Made by a program: the position numbers and the translations under genes. Of a DNA stretch of 64,000 nucleotides, positions 62,791-64,000 are shown piece by piece. The stretch comes from Microvirga mediterraneensis. Lineage in GTDB: Bacteria > Pseudomonadota > Alphaproteobacteria > Rhizobiales > Beijerinckiaceae. Location: contig NZ_JACDXJ010000001.1 in NCBI RefSeq assembly GCF_013520865.1, positions 1,727,001 through 1,791,000 on the forward strand, written 5' to 3'. The number at the start of each line of letters is the position of its first letter. The first letter of the stretch is position 1. Below the pieces are notes generated by a model. The model was not told the origin of the DNA. It worked only from the letters and a program-made list of their open reading frames with translations, and did not search any database.

Positions 62791-63636
62791 TCAGGCCTGC
62801 GGGGTCGCGTCGATCTTGAACCACTTCTCGGACAGCTTCTTGATCGTGCCATCCTTGATCGCTGCTTGGATCGCCTCGTCGAAGGACTTCTTCAGTTCCG
62901 TGTCGTCCTTGCGCATGCCGACGGCGACGCCGCGGCCGAGCAGGCCCCCGCGCATGCCGGTGCCGGCGATCACCATGTCCTTGAACTCGGGCTTCTCCTG
63001 CGTGGCCTTCAGGGCTGCCTGGCCGGCGAAGATCGCGTCGAGGCGACCGGCGGACAGGTCGAGGTCGTGCTGCTCCGTGGTCTTGTACTCGCGGATCGTG
63101 ACCGTGTCCTTCAGGTAGGTCTCCACGAATTGTGCGTTCACGGTTGCAGTCTGGACGCCGACGGTCTTGCCCTTCAGCAGCGGCTTCCAGGCCTCGATGG
63201 CCTTCTTCGCGCCTTCCGGATCCTTGTCGAGGCTCACCGTCGTGCCGGTCCCAGCAAGCTTGGCGAGGGGAGAATCCTTCATTACCCCGAAGCCATGAGG
63301 AGTGGCCGCGTAGGCAATCGAGAAGTTGATCGTCTCCAGGCGTTTGTCCGTGATGTTCATGCCGGCCATGATGGCGTCGTACTTCTTGGCCTGGAGCGCC
63401 GGGATGATGCCGTCCCAGTCCTGGGCGACGATCTCGCACTTCACCTTCATGCGGGCGCAGAGGTCGTTGGCGAGATCGATCTCGAAGCCCTCGAGCTTGC
63501 CGCCCGCGCCCGTGAAGTTCCACGGAGCGTAAGCGCCTTCCGTGGCGATCCTGACGGTCTTTTCCTGGGCGGCGACCCCGCCGACGGCGAGGGCGGAGGC
63601 CAGCAGGCCGAGCCCCAATGTCTTGAAGAATGTCAT
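62791..63636 (-). CDS. polar amino-acid ABC transporter substrate-binding protein
   Basis: 281 aa from the ATG at 63636 with GAGGGAAG upstream. Signal peptide MTFFKTLGLGLLASALAVGG; the mature start KTVRIATEGAYAPWNF and LEGFEIDLANDLCARMKVKCEIVAQDWDGIIPALQ are the family-3 solute-binding hallmarks (lysine/arginine/ornithine- or histidine-binding type). The paralogue at the window edge is very similar in its C-terminus. Confidence 0.93.
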   Translation of the reverse strand: MTFFKTLGLGLLASALAVGGVAAQEKTVRIATEGAYAPWNFTGAGGKLEGFEIDLANDLCARMKVKCEIVAQDWDGIIPALQAKKYDAIMAGMNITDKRLETINFSIAYAATPHGFGVMKDSPLAKLAGTGTTVSLDKDPEGAKKAIEAWKPLLKGKTVGVQTATVNAQFVETYLKDTVTIREYKTTEQHDLDLSAGRLDAIFAGQAALKATQEKPEFKDMVIAGTGMRGGLLGRGVAVGMRKDDTELKKSFDEAIQAAIKDGTIKKLSEKWFKIDATPQA

Positions 63637-63804
63637 CGTCTTCCCTCTGGTCAGCTTCAACTGATCCTATTGTCGGACGAGGGTCATAGCCCTCATCGCG
63701 CGTTTAGAAGCTAACATTCAAAAGCCAAGCCCACGCAAGTGCTAAACATGCTGAATAAAGCGCCCAAGCTGGTGAATTCGGTCGCAGTCGAGGTGGACTG
63801 ATAC

Positions 63805-63832
63805 AAAAAAAGGCGCGGCCGAAGCCGCGCCT
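63805..63832 (-). terminator. intrinsic terminator for the edge gene
   Basis: On the minus strand GGCGCGGC, loop TTCG, GCCGCGCC followed by seven T. It lies 21 bp downstream of the edge gene's stop and should isolate it from the ABC operon. Confidence 0.95.
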
Positions 63833-63852
63833 CTCATGGATGGATGCGAAGA

Positions 63853-64000
<148 letters not shown>

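Overview
The window looks like ordinary chromosome of a high-GC alphaproteobacterium of the order Hyphomicrobiales (Rhizobiales), probably close to Microvirga/Methylobacteriaceae. That placement is inference. It rests on an aminolevulinate synthase-type hemA, the gene order murA-DUF2948-hisD-UPF0262-LMW phosphatase, many ABC and tripartite uptake systems, an alphaproteobacterial-type tRNA-His and rhizobial-type regulatory motifs. I see no prophage, transposase, CRISPR array or rRNA operon.

Left part (1-18 kb): the end of an HxlR regulator; an AAC(3)-like acetyltransferase with a HAD phosphatase; a voltage-gated-type K+ channel with a zinc-ribbon tail; an FbpABC-type ferric-iron ABC importer; an inositol-monophosphatase; a NUDIX hydrolase; a zinc alcohol/formaldehyde-type dehydrogenase leading a run with a DUF488 and a MOSC protein; an ABC exporter; a free-methionine-R-sulfoxide reductase; an FAD amine-oxidase-like enzyme; and an RTX-repeat metalloprotease of the serralysin family.

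Middle part (18-31 kb): tRNA-Thr(GGU); hemA with an FNR/FixK-like box; the murA-hisD housekeeping run; azlCD amino-acid exporter; a TerC-family metal transporter behind a strikingly structured leader; a tctBA-tctC tripartite tricarboxylate transporter; tRNA-His(GUG); and rarD.

Right-middle part (31-50 kb): an L-fucose-type sugar operon (aldo/keto reductase, lactonase, ribose-type ABC importer), divergent from its GntR/FadR regulator with two identical operator-like repeats between them; a branched-chain-amino-acid-type ABC importer in one run with a GMC alcohol oxidoreductase and divergent from a succinate-semialdehyde-type dehydrogenase, which suggests uptake and oxidation of an alcohol; an endonuclease/phosphatase-fold protein with a HAD-IIB phosphatase; a glycerate 2-kinase; and an orphan soluble histidine kinase.

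Right part (50-64 kb): a CsbD stress protein; a tightly overlapped mrp-mobA-tusA run (Fe-S, molybdenum cofactor and sulfur transfer); a PPOX-type stress protein; a PQQ-type sugar dehydrogenase with a cytochrome c; pncB and pxpA; an alpha/beta hydrolase with the full fluoroacetate dehalogenase residue set; a YcbK-like peptidase; a DUF4112 protein; and a histidine/lysine/arginine-type ABC importer with the start of a second, paralogous binding protein at the edge. Two loci carry inverted pairs of 32-nt REP-like palindromes.

The items most worth checking are the terC leader RNA, the hemA FNR/FixK box, the paired GntR operators, the REP pairs, the predicted defluorinase and the Liv/GMC/SSADH cluster.
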